A stretch of DNA of 64,000 nt from JANSWY01 sp965243755 (lineage in GTDB: Bacteria > Bacteroidota > Bacteroidia > Cytophagales > Cyclobacteriaceae), in NCBI GenBank assembly GCA_965243755.1, contig CBDEVW010000004.1:62001-126000 (forward strand), in the 5' to 3' direction. Below the pieces are notes generated by a model, which saw only the letters and a list, made by a program, of their open reading frames with translations, did not search any database and had not been told where the DNA came from. Positions 8,548 to 17,871 of the stretch are shown piece by piece. Position numbers and translations under genes: made by a program. Position 1 is the first letter of the stretch. Each line of letters starts with the position of its first letter.

Positions 8548-10923
8548 ATGACACGACTAATTAAAATGTTAAGACAAGGGTCCGGAAAATTTGGATCCGC
8601 GCTGGGAGAAACGGTCATCAAATATCGCTGGCCAGTACTGATTGGAACCATATTGTTGGCTTTGGCTGCTGGGTTTGGAGGCCAGTACGTCAGCTTCAAC
8701 AGTGATTACCATGTTTTCTTTAGCGAAGATAACCCTCAGCTATTGGCCTATGATGGTTTACAAAACAAGTACACCAAAGATGATAATGTTTTCATCGTAA
8801 TTGAACCAAAGGAGGGTGTGTTGTTTACACAAGAAAATTTATCTGCAATAGAAAAACTAACCGAACAGGCCTGGCAGACTCCATATTCATCACGGGTGGA
8901 TGCAATTACCAATTTTCAGTACACACGGGCCATTGAGGATGATTTGTATGTTGACGATTTGATTTCAGATACCTCCGCAAAAACCAACAAAGAACTGGAG
9001 GAATTGAAAAATATTGCCGTCAATGACAGTCGGCTGGTACATCGGTTGATCAATGAAGAAGGAACTGTTACGGCGGTGAACGTTACGGTAAGATTGCCTG
9101 ATGCGGATAATGGAGAGAATGCGGAAATTGTCGCCTATATAAAAAACATGGTGAGTGAATTTGAATCTGAGAACCCCAATCTCAAAACTCACCTCTCAGG
9201 TATTATTATGCTCAATAGTGCTTTTTTTGATGCTGCCTCTTCTGACGCCAGCACGTTAACTCCATTGATGTTTCTGATCATTATCATTACCATTTTTCTA
9301 GCTACGCGAACAATCACGGGAACCATATCCACTCTGGTGGTTATTGTGTTCTCAATCATGACCGCTATGGGATTAGGAGGGTATCTGGGGGTACAGCTCA
9401 CGCCTCCATCTGCCTCCTTCATGAATATTGTAATGACACTTGCGGTTGCAGATAGTATTCACGTATTGATCACTTTTATTCAGTCATTAAGAAAGGGTAG
9501 CAGTAAGCATGAAGCAATTGTTGAAAGCTTAAAGGTGAATTTTATGCCGGTATTCATCACAAGTCTGACAACTGTTATAGGATTCCTTTCAATGAATTTT
9601 AGCGACTCTCCACCATTCCGTGATCTGGGAAATCTTACTGCGATTGGTATGGTTGCCGCATTCTTTTATTCGGTACTCACCTTACCGGCAATCCTGGCCA
9701 TTTTTCCTGTTTGGATAAAAGCCAGAAAGATCGAATCTCAAAAACTACCTATGCTGGAGCGATTGGCGGAGTTTGTGATCAATAAAAAAAGGGCTGTTTT
9801 AGTAGCGACAACACTATTTGTATTTGCTACCTCTGGCTTTATCCTTAGAAATGAACTTAATGATGAGTTTGTCAAATACTTCAGTACCGATGTGCAGTTT
9901 CGTCAGGATACAGATTACATCTCAGAAAAACTTACAGGGATATACACCATTGAATTTTCATTGAACAGCGGAGAGCCAGGAGGGATAAATAACCCGGCTT
10001 ACCTCCAAAAGTTAGGAGAGTTTGAAGAGTGGCTGTATTCCAATCCGGAGGTAATCCACGTGAATGCTTTTACTGACGTAATGAAGCATGTTAATAAATC
10101 AATGCATGGAGATGACCTCAACTATTTTAAGATTCCTGAACACAGGGATGAGGCAGCTCAGTATCTCCTACTTTATGAATTGTCTTTGCCATTTGGTCTT
10201 GATCTTAACAATCAGATCAATGTGGATAAATCAGAAACCCGGGTAATCACGACGATTCAAAATATCTCTACCAACGAGATGCTGCAGCTTAGCAATAAGG
10301 CTACTCAGTGGCTGGAAGCAAATGCGCCAGAATACATGAGAACGGAAGGCGTAAGCAGCACCATGATGTTTGCTCATCTCTCTTCAAGGCAGATAAAAAG
10401 CATGATTGCCGGTACAGTGCTGGCCCTGATTTTAATTTCAATTGTGCTGGGGTTGGCTTTGAAGAGCGCCAAGTTTGGAGTATTAAGCCTTATTCCAAAC
10501 ATCACTCCTGTTCTGGTAGGTCTCGGAATCTGGGGACTAATGCAGGGTTATATCAATACAGGGATCTCCATAGTATTTGGGATGACCCTTGGAATAATTG
10601 TGGATGATACAGTTCATTTTTTGTCCAAATACCTAAGGGCCAGAAGAGAACTGGGTAAGTCTTCTGAGGATGCAGTTCGGTACGCCTTTTCTACTGTAGG
10701 CAAGGCCTTACTGGTTACCAGTTTTGTGTTGGTGGCTGGCTTTGCGGTGATTGCACAATCGGATTTTGGGCTCAATAGTGATATGGGGAAAATTACTGCT
10801 CTGATCATTCTGTTGGCGCTGGCACTGGACTTCCTGATGTTGCCGGCAATACTGCTGCTCTTTCCGAGTAAGCGTTCTCAAGATGCTCAAAAAGAAACTT
10901 CAAAACAGGTGGTTGCTGCCTAG
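8548..10923 (+). CDS. RND/MMPL-family exporter
   Basis: A 791-residue inner-membrane transporter of the MMPL/RND superfamily. It shows the two-fold pattern: TM1 near residue 30-50, a periplasmic loop, a bundle of five membrane helices (about 225-395), a second single helix (about 415) with loop, and a final bundle (about 610-775). The proton-relay helices carry AVADSIHVLITF and GIIVDDTVHFLSK. Members without a membrane-fusion partner usually move lipids, hopanoids or hydrophobic molecules through the envelope. The genes just downstream encode a LolA-like periplasmic protein and an outer-membrane barrel, so it is probably the engine of that export route. The substrate is unknown. Confidence 0.93.
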   Translation: MTRLIKMLRQGSGKFGSALGETVIKYRWPVLIGTILLALAAGFGGQYVSFNSDYHVFFSEDNPQLLAYDGLQNKYTKDDNVFIVIEPKEGVLFTQENLSAIEKLTEQAWQTPYSSRVDAITNFQYTRAIEDDLYVDDLISDTSAKTNKELEELKNIAVNDSRLVHRLINEEGTVTAVNVTVRLPDADNGENAEIVAYIKNMVSEFESENPNLKTHLSGIIMLNSAFFDAASSDASTLTPLMFLIIIITIFLATRTITGTISTLVVIVFSIMTAMGLGGYLGVQLTPPSASFMNIVMTLAVADSIHVLITFIQSLRKGSSKHEAIVESLKVNFMPVFITSLTTVIGFLSMNFSDSPPFRDLGNLTAIGMVAAFFYSVLTLPAILAIFPVWIKARKIESQKLPMLERLAEFVINKKRAVLVATTLFVFATSGFILRNELNDEFVKYFSTDVQFRQDTDYISEKLTGIYTIEFSLNSGEPGGINNPAYLQKLGEFEEWLYSNPEVIHVNAFTDVMKHVNKSMHGDDLNYFKIPEHRDEAAQYLLLYELSLPFGLDLNNQINVDKSETRVITTIQNISTNEMLQLSNKATQWLEANAPEYMRTEGVSSTMMFAHLSSRQIKSMIAGTVLALILISIVLGLALKSAKFGVLSLIPNITPVLVGLGIWGLMQGYINTGISIVFGMTLGIIVDDTVHFLSKYLRARRELGKSSEDAVRYAFSTVGKALLVTSFVLVAGFAVIAQSDFGLNSDMGKITALIILLALALDFLMLPAILLLFPSKRSQDAQKETSKQVVAA

Positions 10924-10960
10924 CCACCTCAAAACCTATTATTGAAAATTAAATAATTGA

Positions 10961-11743
10961 ATGAAAATGAAAAAGCTAGTATTAATTATAGCCGTAGGAA
11001 TCTTCCTGTCAGGAACTATTATGGCCCAAAACAAGGGACTTGAGATTGCCAAGAAAGCTGACGAGGTGGATCAGGGATTTGAGAGTTCAAGCGTTTCGCT
11101 AACCATGATCCTCACTAACAAACAGGGACAAACAAGCACCAGATATTTGAAAAATCAGACCTTGGAACTGACTGAAGATGGGGATAAGTCATTGATCGTT
11201 TTTGATTCTCCCAAGGACGTCAAAGGTACGGCTACCCTCACCTTTACTCATAAAGTGGGGTCCGACGATCAATGGCTTTACCTGCCTTCTATTAAAAGGG
11301 TAAAGCGAATTAGCTCCAGCAATAAGTCTGGACCTTTTATGGGAAGTGAGTTTGCCTATGAAGACCTTTCTTCTCAGGAAGTGGAAAAGTACACATATAA
11401 ATTCATACGCGAGGAGACATATAATGGTCAACCAACATATGTGGTGGAACGGGATCCTGTTGATGAAAAATCAGGGTATACCAGACAATTGGTATGGTAC
11501 AACAAGGATAACTATCGCCTCGAAAAAGTAGAGTTCTACGATCGCAGAAATGCCTTGCTAAAGACACTGTTGTACAAAAATTACAAATTATACCTGGGTA
11601 AACATTGGAGGGCTGGTGAACTCTTTATGGAAAACCATCAAACTGGAAAGAAAACACAGCTTCTTTTTGAAGACTACCAATTCAAACTTGGTTTGGCCGA
11701 AAACGACTTTACTCAGAACAGTTTGATAAGAGCAGGAAGATAG
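10961..11743 (+). CDS. Outer membrane lipoprotein-sorting-like protein (LolA-like fold)
   Basis: A 260-residue periplasmic protein with a signal peptide cut after IMAQ (about residue 23). The body matches the LolA-like family that travels with RND exporters: a repeated beta-strand pattern with DKSLIVFDSPKDVKGTATL, WLYLPSIKRVKRISSSNKSG and FMGSEFAYEDLSSQEVE. This fold forms a half-barrel with a hydrophobic cavity that carries lipid. It starts 38 bases after the exporter stop, on the same strand, so an operon is likely. The family name is by pattern recognition; the cargo is inferred. Confidence 0.88.
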   Translation: MKMKKLVLIIAVGIFLSGTIMAQNKGLEIAKKADEVDQGFESSSVSLTMILTNKQGQTSTRYLKNQTLELTEDGDKSLIVFDSPKDVKGTATLTFTHKVGSDDQWLYLPSIKRVKRISSSNKSGPFMGSEFAYEDLSSQEVEKYTYKFIREETYNGQPTYVVERDPVDEKSGYTRQLVWYNKDNYRLEKVEFYDRRNALLKTLLYKNYKLYLGKHWRAGELFMENHQTGKKTQLLFEDYQFKLGLAENDFTQNSLIRAGR

Positions 11744-11840
11744 TACAGGTTGGTAATAATAGGTGATACAATGGGATTCACTGATTGGTTTTTTGATTGT
11801 GACGATCAATCGGTGACCCATTGTTTTTTATCGGGATAAA

Positions 11841-13031
11841 ATGAAAAAACTAAGCATTTATTTCTTGTCATTGGGTGTGCTGTTTGGGTTTGACTCATTG
11901 GCGCAGGAACAAAAGGTCTATCAGGACTTTTCTGCAGAGGTAAAACTGGATGAGTTGTACTTTTTTGATGAGTCCATATATGAAGGTCAGCATCGCAACT
12001 ATTTGTCGGGTGCATTTCAGCCGGAATACAGTGTGGAATGGGACAATGACAGTCAGACTTTTAAAGTTGTGTTATTTGGTAGAGTGGACCAGCACGACAG
12101 GAGGCGAACACATTTTGATATCAGGGAATTGTATTGGCAGAAAGTGAAGGGTAATACAGAGATATCCATAGGATTGAAAAAGATCTTTTGGGGCGTTACT
12201 GAGTCCGCTCATCTGGTCGATATCATTAATCAAACAGATGTAGTGGAGAGTTTTGATGGGGAAGAGAAACTGGGGCAACCAATGATTCATATTTCTCAGT
12301 TTACTGGCTTTGGAATTTTTGATGTGTTTTACCTGCCATATTTCAGGAAGCCTGTTTATCCTGGTTTAGAGGGGAGACTCAGAACTCCATTTGTATTGAA
12401 TGCTGAGGATTTTGCATTTAATGATAATAAAAGCGAATGGTATCCTTCATTTGCAGCAAGGTGGTCCAATGCATTGGGACCATTTGATCTGGGTTTTTCG
12501 TATTTTCATGGGATCGGAAGAGAGCCTGTAGTGGCGGATCTGACTTCATTCAATCCACAATTTGCAAGAATCAACCAGTTCGGGATGGACATACAGGCTA
12601 CCACAGGACCTATGCTCTGGAAGTATGAATCGATTATCAGGAAAAATGATATTTTGGACATGTTTGCGCTGGTAGCGGGAGTGGAGTACACCTTTGGCAA
12701 TGTCTTCAATACAGGAGCAGATGTAGGGCTTGTCGCGGAATATCTTTTCGATGACAGAGATGAACTTTCTTTCAGCAGTATGCAAAATGATCTGTTTGCA
12801 GGTGTAAGACTTGGGTTCAACGACACACAAAGCACAGATTTTCTGATTGGAACGATCATAGACCTGGAACACTCCACCCGGTTGATCAGCATGGAAGGGA
12901 GTCGAAGAATAGGAGATAGCTGGAAGGTAGAACTCGAAGCACGATTATTCAGGGAAGTGGATTCGGAAGAATTGTTGTTCTTTTTCAGAAGGGATGGATT
13001 TGCAAAAGCTACGATAAGTAAATATTTCTAG
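11841..13031 (+). CDS. Outer-membrane beta-barrel protein of the exporter operon
   Basis: A 396-residue protein with a signal peptide ending near SLAQ (residue 22). The rest shows alternating hydrophobic/polar strands with aromatic girdles (VEWDNDSQTFKVVLFGRVDQ, FGMDIQATTGPMLWKYES) and ends in an aromatic residue (SKYF), typical of outer-membrane barrels. There is no plug domain, so it is not a TonB receptor. Placement after the exporter and the LolA-like gene suggests it forms the outer-membrane end of the same pathway, analogous to the DUF1302-type proteins that follow such exporters in proteobacteria (inference). Confidence 0.8.
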   Translation: MKKLSIYFLSLGVLFGFDSLAQEQKVYQDFSAEVKLDELYFFDESIYEGQHRNYLSGAFQPEYSVEWDNDSQTFKVVLFGRVDQHDRRRTHFDIRELYWQKVKGNTEISIGLKKIFWGVTESAHLVDIINQTDVVESFDGEEKLGQPMIHISQFTGFGIFDVFYLPYFRKPVYPGLEGRLRTPFVLNAEDFAFNDNKSEWYPSFAARWSNALGPFDLGFSYFHGIGREPVVADLTSFNPQFARINQFGMDIQATTGPMLWKYESIIRKNDILDMFALVAGVEYTFGNVFNTGADVGLVAEYLFDDRDELSFSSMQNDLFAGVRLGFNDTQSTDFLIGTIIDLEHSTRLISMEGSRRIGDSWKVELEARLFREVDSEELLFFFRRDGFAKATISKYF

Positions 13032-13092
13032 CACTTGAAATTGATCAATGGTTGGTGTATTTTGTAAATCAGCTTGGGCACCAACTTTATTT

Positions 13093-13623
13093 ATGATCAG
13101 GGAAAACGTAAAAGTAGATACCATACTATTGTTCTACAAGGATCAACTGGGTGATCAGTTTGATGCTTATAAAAACCATGTATACAGGGTATTCAATTTT
13201 TGTAAATGTCTGGATCCTTCTCCGGAAAATCAGGAAAAGTACATGGTTGCCGCTATTTTTCATGATCTTGGAATATGGACTGCAAAGACATTCGATTACT
13301 TAAAGCCTTCCCGAGAATTAGCTAAAAAGTATTTGGAAGAAAATAAGAAGACTTCCTGGATCAATGAAGTGGAACTGATGATAGAAATGCACCATAAAAG
13401 ATCAGTTTATCGTGGAGATTATGAAAAATCTGTGGAGGTTTTCAGGAAGGCCGACTGGATCGATGTTACGAAGGGAAGAAAAAAGTTTCACTTGTCTTCA
13501 AGCCAGATAGATCCAATCAGAAAGGAATTTCCAAGTTATGGTTTTCACGGATACATCATAGGATTGTCCATTAAAAACTTCTTTAAAAATCCTCTGAATC
13601 CACTGCCAATGTTCAGGAAATAA
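13093..13623 (+). CDS. HD-domain phosphohydrolase-like protein
   Basis: A 176-residue soluble protein. The HD metal motif is in AAIFHDLGIW, with an earlier histidine in KNHVYRVFNF and later ones in IEMHHKRS, the arrangement of small HD hydrolases acting on nucleotides or phosphomonoesters. An upstream in-frame ATG at 13048 exists, but ATG 13093 (MIRENVKVD) gives a compact domain without a stray N-terminal tail. Its stop overlaps the convergent histidine kinase gene by 11 bases. Substrate unknown. Confidence 0.82.
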   Translation: MIRENVKVDTILLFYKDQLGDQFDAYKNHVYRVFNFCKCLDPSPENQEKYMVAAIFHDLGIWTAKTFDYLKPSRELAKKYLEENKKTSWINEVELMIEMHHKRSVYRGDYEKSVEVFRKADWIDVTKGRKKFHLSSSQIDPIRKEFPSYGFHGYIIGLSIKNFFKNPLNPLPMFRK

Positions 13624-14995
13624 TATTTTTTGTTGGAAGGATAACGGTAAAGGTGCTTCCTTTTCCGGCCTGTGTGGAAGCCTGAAGTTCTCCATTATGC
13701 TTTCGGGTAATTTGCCTTGACAAACTCAACCCTATCCCGGATCCATCTTTTTTAGTAGTATAAAACGGAATGAAGATATGCTCAAAAACCTCCGGATCAA
13801 TTCCCGGGCCATTGTCATGAACTGAGATGATAATTTCATCTGCAGTTTTGATAAGCTCAATTTTGACCAAACCTTCATGTTCTTGTGCTTCAATGCCGTT
13901 TTTAATCAGGTTGATGAGTACCTGTTCAAAGAGATCAGGGTCGATCATTGCCTGGACGGGTGTTTCAGGAAGACTATGTTCTATATGGATATTGAAACCT
14001 GCAGCATATTCCTTTTGTAAAGTGCAAACATCGGAAATCAGTTGGTTTAAATTGGTTAACTGAAAATGTGGGGTTGGAATTTTGGCAATGTTGCTGTAGG
14101 AATTCACAAAAGTCACAAGCCCTTTGCTTCTTTTAGAAATTGTTTGAAGACCATTTCTGAGGTCATCTTCGTCATCTGGTGAAATTGCTTTGAGCTCAAT
14201 TGGGTTGCCATTCTCATCCTGCAATGTTGAATGAATTACTTCAGTCAGGGTAGAGATTGGAATCACGGAATTTTTGATTTCATGAGTGAGGACCCGGATC
14301 AATTTCTGCCAGGATTCGAGTTCTCTTTCATCCAATTCACTTTTAATGTTTTGAAGTGCTATCAATTTGAACCACTCATTACGTAGTTTCAGCCTTCTGG
14401 CCACAATGGTGAGTTCTTTCCAGTGGCCATCTTTGGATAACCTGTGCAGGGTCTTTTCATGGTCTTTTAAATTGATGATAGATTGATATAATCCTGGATC
14501 CAGTTTACCAATGGAGGATAAGTACCTGAAATATGGTTTCGAAAACAACTCTTTGGCTCCTTCATTGATCAGGACCACCTCCTCATTTTCTTCTTTGTAA
14601 GCAATCATAGGGATTCCCGTATTCTCTACAATCATATTGAGAAAAAGGTGATTGGCCTCTTTCTCGGTGGCTATCTGGTGGTACTTTCTACTCAACTCAC
14701 GATAAGCCGCGGATAGAAACTTTTGATCTCCTGAAACCCCAACATTTCCCATAAAATCATTTTGATTAATGGCAATTAAAAAGTTGTGAAGGCTCCTTCT
14801 GTCTCGCTCAAGAAACCTGATCAGTTCCAGGACAGCAATCACCATAAACAGAAATAGCCATCCCGATACCAACCAAAAGGAAGTATAAAGCAGAATCACA
14901 AACCCACTCATTCCAAATAAAAACAGGAGTAGTATTCTGATTAAAATTTGAAGTCTGAACGCTGCTTTCAAATAATTATAAGTTTGTTTCTTCAA
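13613..14995 (-). CDS. Membrane sensor histidine kinase (NtrY-like)
   Basis: A 460-residue kinase. Two adjacent membrane helices lie at about 15-60 with almost no periplasmic loop. A PAS-like segment (about 120-215) is followed by the H-box VLTHEIKNSVIP with H238, the N-box NLIKNGIEA, and the G1/G2 boxes DNGPGIDPE and DGSGIGLSLS. The lack of an extracytoplasmic sensor region suggests that signals arrive through the membrane, the cytosol or a partner. It is the third gene after a sigma-54-type response regulator and a lipoprotein, and its start overlaps the lipoprotein end by 20 bases. It is therefore the probable cognate kinase. Confidence 0.93.
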   Translation of the reverse strand: MKKQTYNYLKAAFRLQILIRILLLFLFGMSGFVILLYTSFWLVSGWLFLFMVIAVLELIRFLERDRRSLHNFLIAINQNDFMGNVGVSGDQKFLSAAYRELSRKYHQIATEKEANHLFLNMIVENTGIPMIAYKEENEEVVLINEGAKELFSKPYFRYLSSIGKLDPGLYQSIINLKDHEKTLHRLSKDGHWKELTIVARRLKLRNEWFKLIALQNIKSELDERELESWQKLIRVLTHEIKNSVIPISTLTEVIHSTLQDENGNPIELKAISPDDEDDLRNGLQTISKRSKGLVTFVNSYSNIAKIPTPHFQLTNLNQLISDVCTLQKEYAAGFNIHIEHSLPETPVQAMIDPDLFEQVLINLIKNGIEAQEHEGLVKIELIKTADEIIISVHDNGPGIDPEVFEHIFIPFYTTKKDGSGIGLSLSRQITRKHNGELQASTQAGKGSTFTVILPTKNIIS

Positions 14996-16343
14996 TGAGT
15001 TTAATGATCTCTAATTCCCCATTTTGTGATGGAGGAGGCAAGAGTGCATTAATAAACTGACCATTTTGATCGATTAACATTAACCTGGGAAGCCTCTCAA
15101 TGACACATTGATAAAGGTAAGGGTCGGACCAGCCACTGTTAGTGATCAATTGTATGTCCGGAAGATCCATTCCTCTGACAAGATGCCTCCACTCATCCAG
15201 GTAATCATCTACTGCAATAAATACGAATTGTATTTGATCTCCATATTTTTGGTGCCAATCAAGGATGCCATCCATTTCGTCAAGCGATTCCTGACTGCTG
15301 GAGGACCATACAGTGACCAATAAGTTCTCTCCCAACAGTTGAGCTGATGAAACTGAATCACCATACATGGACACAAATTGGAAGTTTGGTGCCAATTGGC
15401 CTGGATTGAGCTTTTCCAGTCTTTGGATAGTCTCCATAAACAATTCCTTTGCCGATGGGTCCAGATGGTTCCCGTATTGTTCAAAGAATTGCTTTGCCTG
15501 AGAGTGTGTAATTCCTGAAGTAAGGTATTGATAGAAGTTTCTGGTATAGCACATTGCCCTTACGGTACTGTCTTCCACCAGGGTGTTAGTGACTTTGAAG
15601 GATTGGTCAAATGCCTCGGAGACATTTTTGTGAGAAAGCTCAGATACCTGTTGATCAATCATGCCATAAACAAAGTTGTCGAACTGATAAAGTCCCACGA
15701 ACTGCGGTTGATTAACAGGAACATTCTTTAACTGGGTCCAGTAATTCTCAGAAACTCGAAAGTTGGGTTCTTCTACAAGGTATCCGTGATAGGAAGGATA
15801 TCGCACCAACATTTCAGCTTTGCCATATTCAATTTTAGCCAGTTCTGTTTCATAGAATTGATCGCTAAGCTGAGATTGATTCAGTAGTAACAGGTCTTTT
15901 AGTATTTGAGTGATGGAATCAACTTTAGACAAAAAGTCCTCTTCTTCAAACATCATCAATTCATTGTCTGTCGGAAACTTTGAAGTTTCTTTTCTGACAA
16001 GACTCATGTAGGTGTTTGGAACTGCACCGACACCTTCAAAACGAATGGTATTGATGATATCGTCGGCATCAAAACGAATACTAAGATCGAATCCCGGTTC
16101 CAGGTACAGACTGTAAAACCGGCCGCCAAAACTCATGCTAACATAGGAAGCCTCATCAAAATTGACCGCTTGATCAAACCTGCCAGCAGAGTCTATGGTA
16201 ATGAGGTAGGTAGTGTCGGGGATGGCAAATGTGATGAACTCAGCATCAGCATTGGTGATCGAGCCGTGGAGGTGCACAGTTTTCGGAGTTGAGCACGAAA
16301 TTCCCAAGAAGGCAATAAAATAGAGGAGGTATTTGATTTTCAT
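14976..16343 (-). CDS. Lipoprotein with thioredoxin-like domain lacking CXXC
   Basis: A 455-residue lipoprotein: residues 1-16 are a signal and C17 (LGISC) is the lipidation cysteine. Residues 20-110 resemble the beta-rich DUF4369-like front of Bacteroidota TlpA/ResA proteins; a helical middle follows, then a thioredoxin-fold end (about 325-455). Where TlpA proteins have WATWCGPC, this protein has W346-S-S-S-S, so both redox cysteines are serines, while the cis-proline region (ERLPRLMLI) remains. It should not be a thiol oxidoreductase. The upstream in-frame ATG at 16424 lies inside the regulator gene; ATG 16343 is 5 bases after that gene and starts the signal peptide. Operon position points to a signalling role (inference). 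Confidence 0.9.
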   Translation of the reverse strand: MKIKYLLYFIAFLGISCSTPKTVHLHGSITNADAEFITFAIPDTTYLITIDSAGRFDQAVNFDEASYVSMSFGGRFYSLYLEPGFDLSIRFDADDIINTIRFEGVGAVPNTYMSLVRKETSKFPTDNELMMFEEEDFLSKVDSITQILKDLLLLNQSQLSDQFYETELAKIEYGKAEMLVRYPSYHGYLVEEPNFRVSENYWTQLKNVPVNQPQFVGLYQFDNFVYGMIDQQVSELSHKNVSEAFDQSFKVTNTLVEDSTVRAMCYTRNFYQYLTSGITHSQAKQFFEQYGNHLDPSAKELFMETIQRLEKLNPGQLAPNFQFVSMYGDSVSSAQLLGENLLVTVWSSSSQESLDEMDGILDWHQKYGDQIQFVFIAVDDYLDEWRHLVRGMDLPDIQLITNSGWSDPYLYQCVIERLPRLMLIDQNGQFINALLPPPSQNGELEIIKLIEETNL

Positions 16344-16347
16344 GATT

Positions 16348-17721
16348 TTATGCGTTGATTTTGTACTTTCTGATTTTCCGATAAAGCGTTGTTCTACCGA
16401 TACCGAGCTTTTTAGCAGCCTCATTCAATTTACCATTTGTTTCCCGAAGTGCCTTTATGATTGTTTGCTTTTCCACTTCTTCTACCTTCAATGATTTTGA
16501 GTTCAATTGATCCGGTATAGGTTTGGTAACAAGGAAATCTGATGTTTGTAGTGTAGGTCCATCACTCATTATGACCGCTCTTTCTACTGCATTTTGTAAT
16601 TCCCGAACATTTCCCGGCCAGTGATATGCTTTTAGTCGGGATAGCGCAGTGCTATTGATAGCCATGTTCGGTTTATTGTACCTGGATGCATATTTGTTCA
16701 GGAAATGACGGAGCAGTTGTTCAATATCATCGCCCCTTTCCCGTAGTGGTGGCAATTCGATGATTACAGTGTTGATTCGGTACAACAGGTCCTGCCGGAA
16801 TTTACCTTGTGAAACCAGCCCTTCAATATCACTGTTAGTAGCAGAAATCAACCGGACATCAATGGGAATAATCTTGGTATCGCCCACCCGCTGAATTTGT
16901 CTATTTTGCAATACCGTTAGTAATTTGACCTGTAACCCAACATCCAGGTTTCCGATTTCATCTAAAAACAAAGTGCCATTGTCGGCAACCTCAAAACGAC
17001 CCGGTTTATCTTCTTTAGCATCGGTAAATGCGCCTTGTTTATGACCAAAAAGCTCAGATTCAAATAGTGTGTTGCTTATGGCACCCAGATCCACCTTGAT
17101 GAAAGGCTTGTTTGCACGAAGTGAATTTTGATGAATATTCCTTGCTACGACTTCCTTGCCCGTCCCGTTTTCCCCGAGGATCAACACGCTGGCATCAGTT
17201 TCTGCCACTTTCTGAATGGCATCAATAACAGGTTGCATGGCAGAGGAATCCCCAATCATGAGGTTGAAGTCAGATTGCAAGTCAGCAGAGAGAAATTTTT
17301 CTGTTTGTTTTAGTCGGGATACTTCTTTCTTCGACTTTTGTAGTTCGTACACCGCATTGACAGTGCTGATCAGTTTTTCCTGTTCCCATGGTTTAACCAG
17401 AAAATCTATAGCGCCAAGTTTCATGCATTCCACCGCAAGAGGGATATCACCATAAGCGGTATTCATGACTACATGCGCATGTGGATCTATCTCCATGATT
17501 TTCTTTAACCAAAACAGACCTTCCTGTCCGGTAGTTGCTCCTTTTTTGAAATTCATATCCAACAGCACCACTTCAAATGAACGTTTACTCAATGTCCTTA
17601 CTATTCGTTCCGGGTTATCAATGGTCTCGACTTCCGTATATCGTTTCCTTAAAATTGCTTTTGCGGTATAAAGCACGTCCGGGTCATCATCGATTATTAG
17701 AATTGCAGCATCTTTTTTCAT
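16348..17721 (-). CDS. Sigma-54-dependent response regulator (NtrC family)
   Basis: A 457-residue regulator. The receiver domain has D10-D12 acidic residues and phospho-acceptor D55 in VVLLDMNF. The AAA+ domain has GENGTGKE, the loop GAFTDA (canonical GAFTGA), TLFLDEIGN and RLISATN. The Fis-type HTH at the C-terminus contains LNEAAKKLGIGRTTLYRKI. It should activate sigma-54 promoters after phosphorylation by the kinase encoded two genes downstream. The frame extends to 17769, but ATG 17721 (MKKDAAILIIDDD) is the family-like start. Two perfect palindromes lie just upstream, facing the permease genes. Confidence 0.95.
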   Translation of the reverse strand: MKKDAAILIIDDDPDVLYTAKAILRKRYTEVETIDNPERIVRTLSKRSFEVVLLDMNFKKGATTGQEGLFWLKKIMEIDPHAHVVMNTAYGDIPLAVECMKLGAIDFLVKPWEQEKLISTVNAVYELQKSKKEVSRLKQTEKFLSADLQSDFNLMIGDSSAMQPVIDAIQKVAETDASVLILGENGTGKEVVARNIHQNSLRANKPFIKVDLGAISNTLFESELFGHKQGAFTDAKEDKPGRFEVADNGTLFLDEIGNLDVGLQVKLLTVLQNRQIQRVGDTKIIPIDVRLISATNSDIEGLVSQGKFRQDLLYRINTVIIELPPLRERGDDIEQLLRHFLNKYASRYNKPNMAINSTALSRLKAYHWPGNVRELQNAVERAVIMSDGPTLQTSDFLVTKPIPDQLNSKSLKVEEVEKQTIIKALRETNGKLNEAAKKLGIGRTTLYRKIRKYKINA

Positions 17722-17752
17722 GGAATCAACTTGAAGCGTTAAATTATATAAC

Positions 17753-17790
17753 GTTTCACAGTGAAACAATTAAATGTTTCATAATGAAAC
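17753..17790. promoter_or_regulatory. Tandem 15-bp palindromes, candidate enhancer sites
   Basis: GTTTCACAGTGAAAC (17753-17767) and GTTTCATAATGAAAC (17776-17790) are both perfect 7-1-7 palindromes sharing GTTTCA/TGAAAC. Their centres are 23 bases apart, about two helical turns. They lie between the response regulator and the divergent permease gene, about 80-120 bases upstream of the latter. Tandem dyads upstream of a target are what NtrC-family activators bind, so these are probably sites for the adjacent regulator. Confidence 0.65.
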
Positions 17791-17871
17791 ATAATTGAAC
17801 CTGTGTTAATTGTAAGTATTTGGTAATTAATTGGTTATAATATTGGCATATGAATTGGCTTCTGTAGTGGC

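Noticed and set aside
17843..17859. Sigma-54 (-24/-12) promoter before the permease pair
   Set aside because: A TTGGCA...TTGGC pattern exists, but GG and GC are separated by 11 bases instead of 10, and the start site would fall on the start codon.
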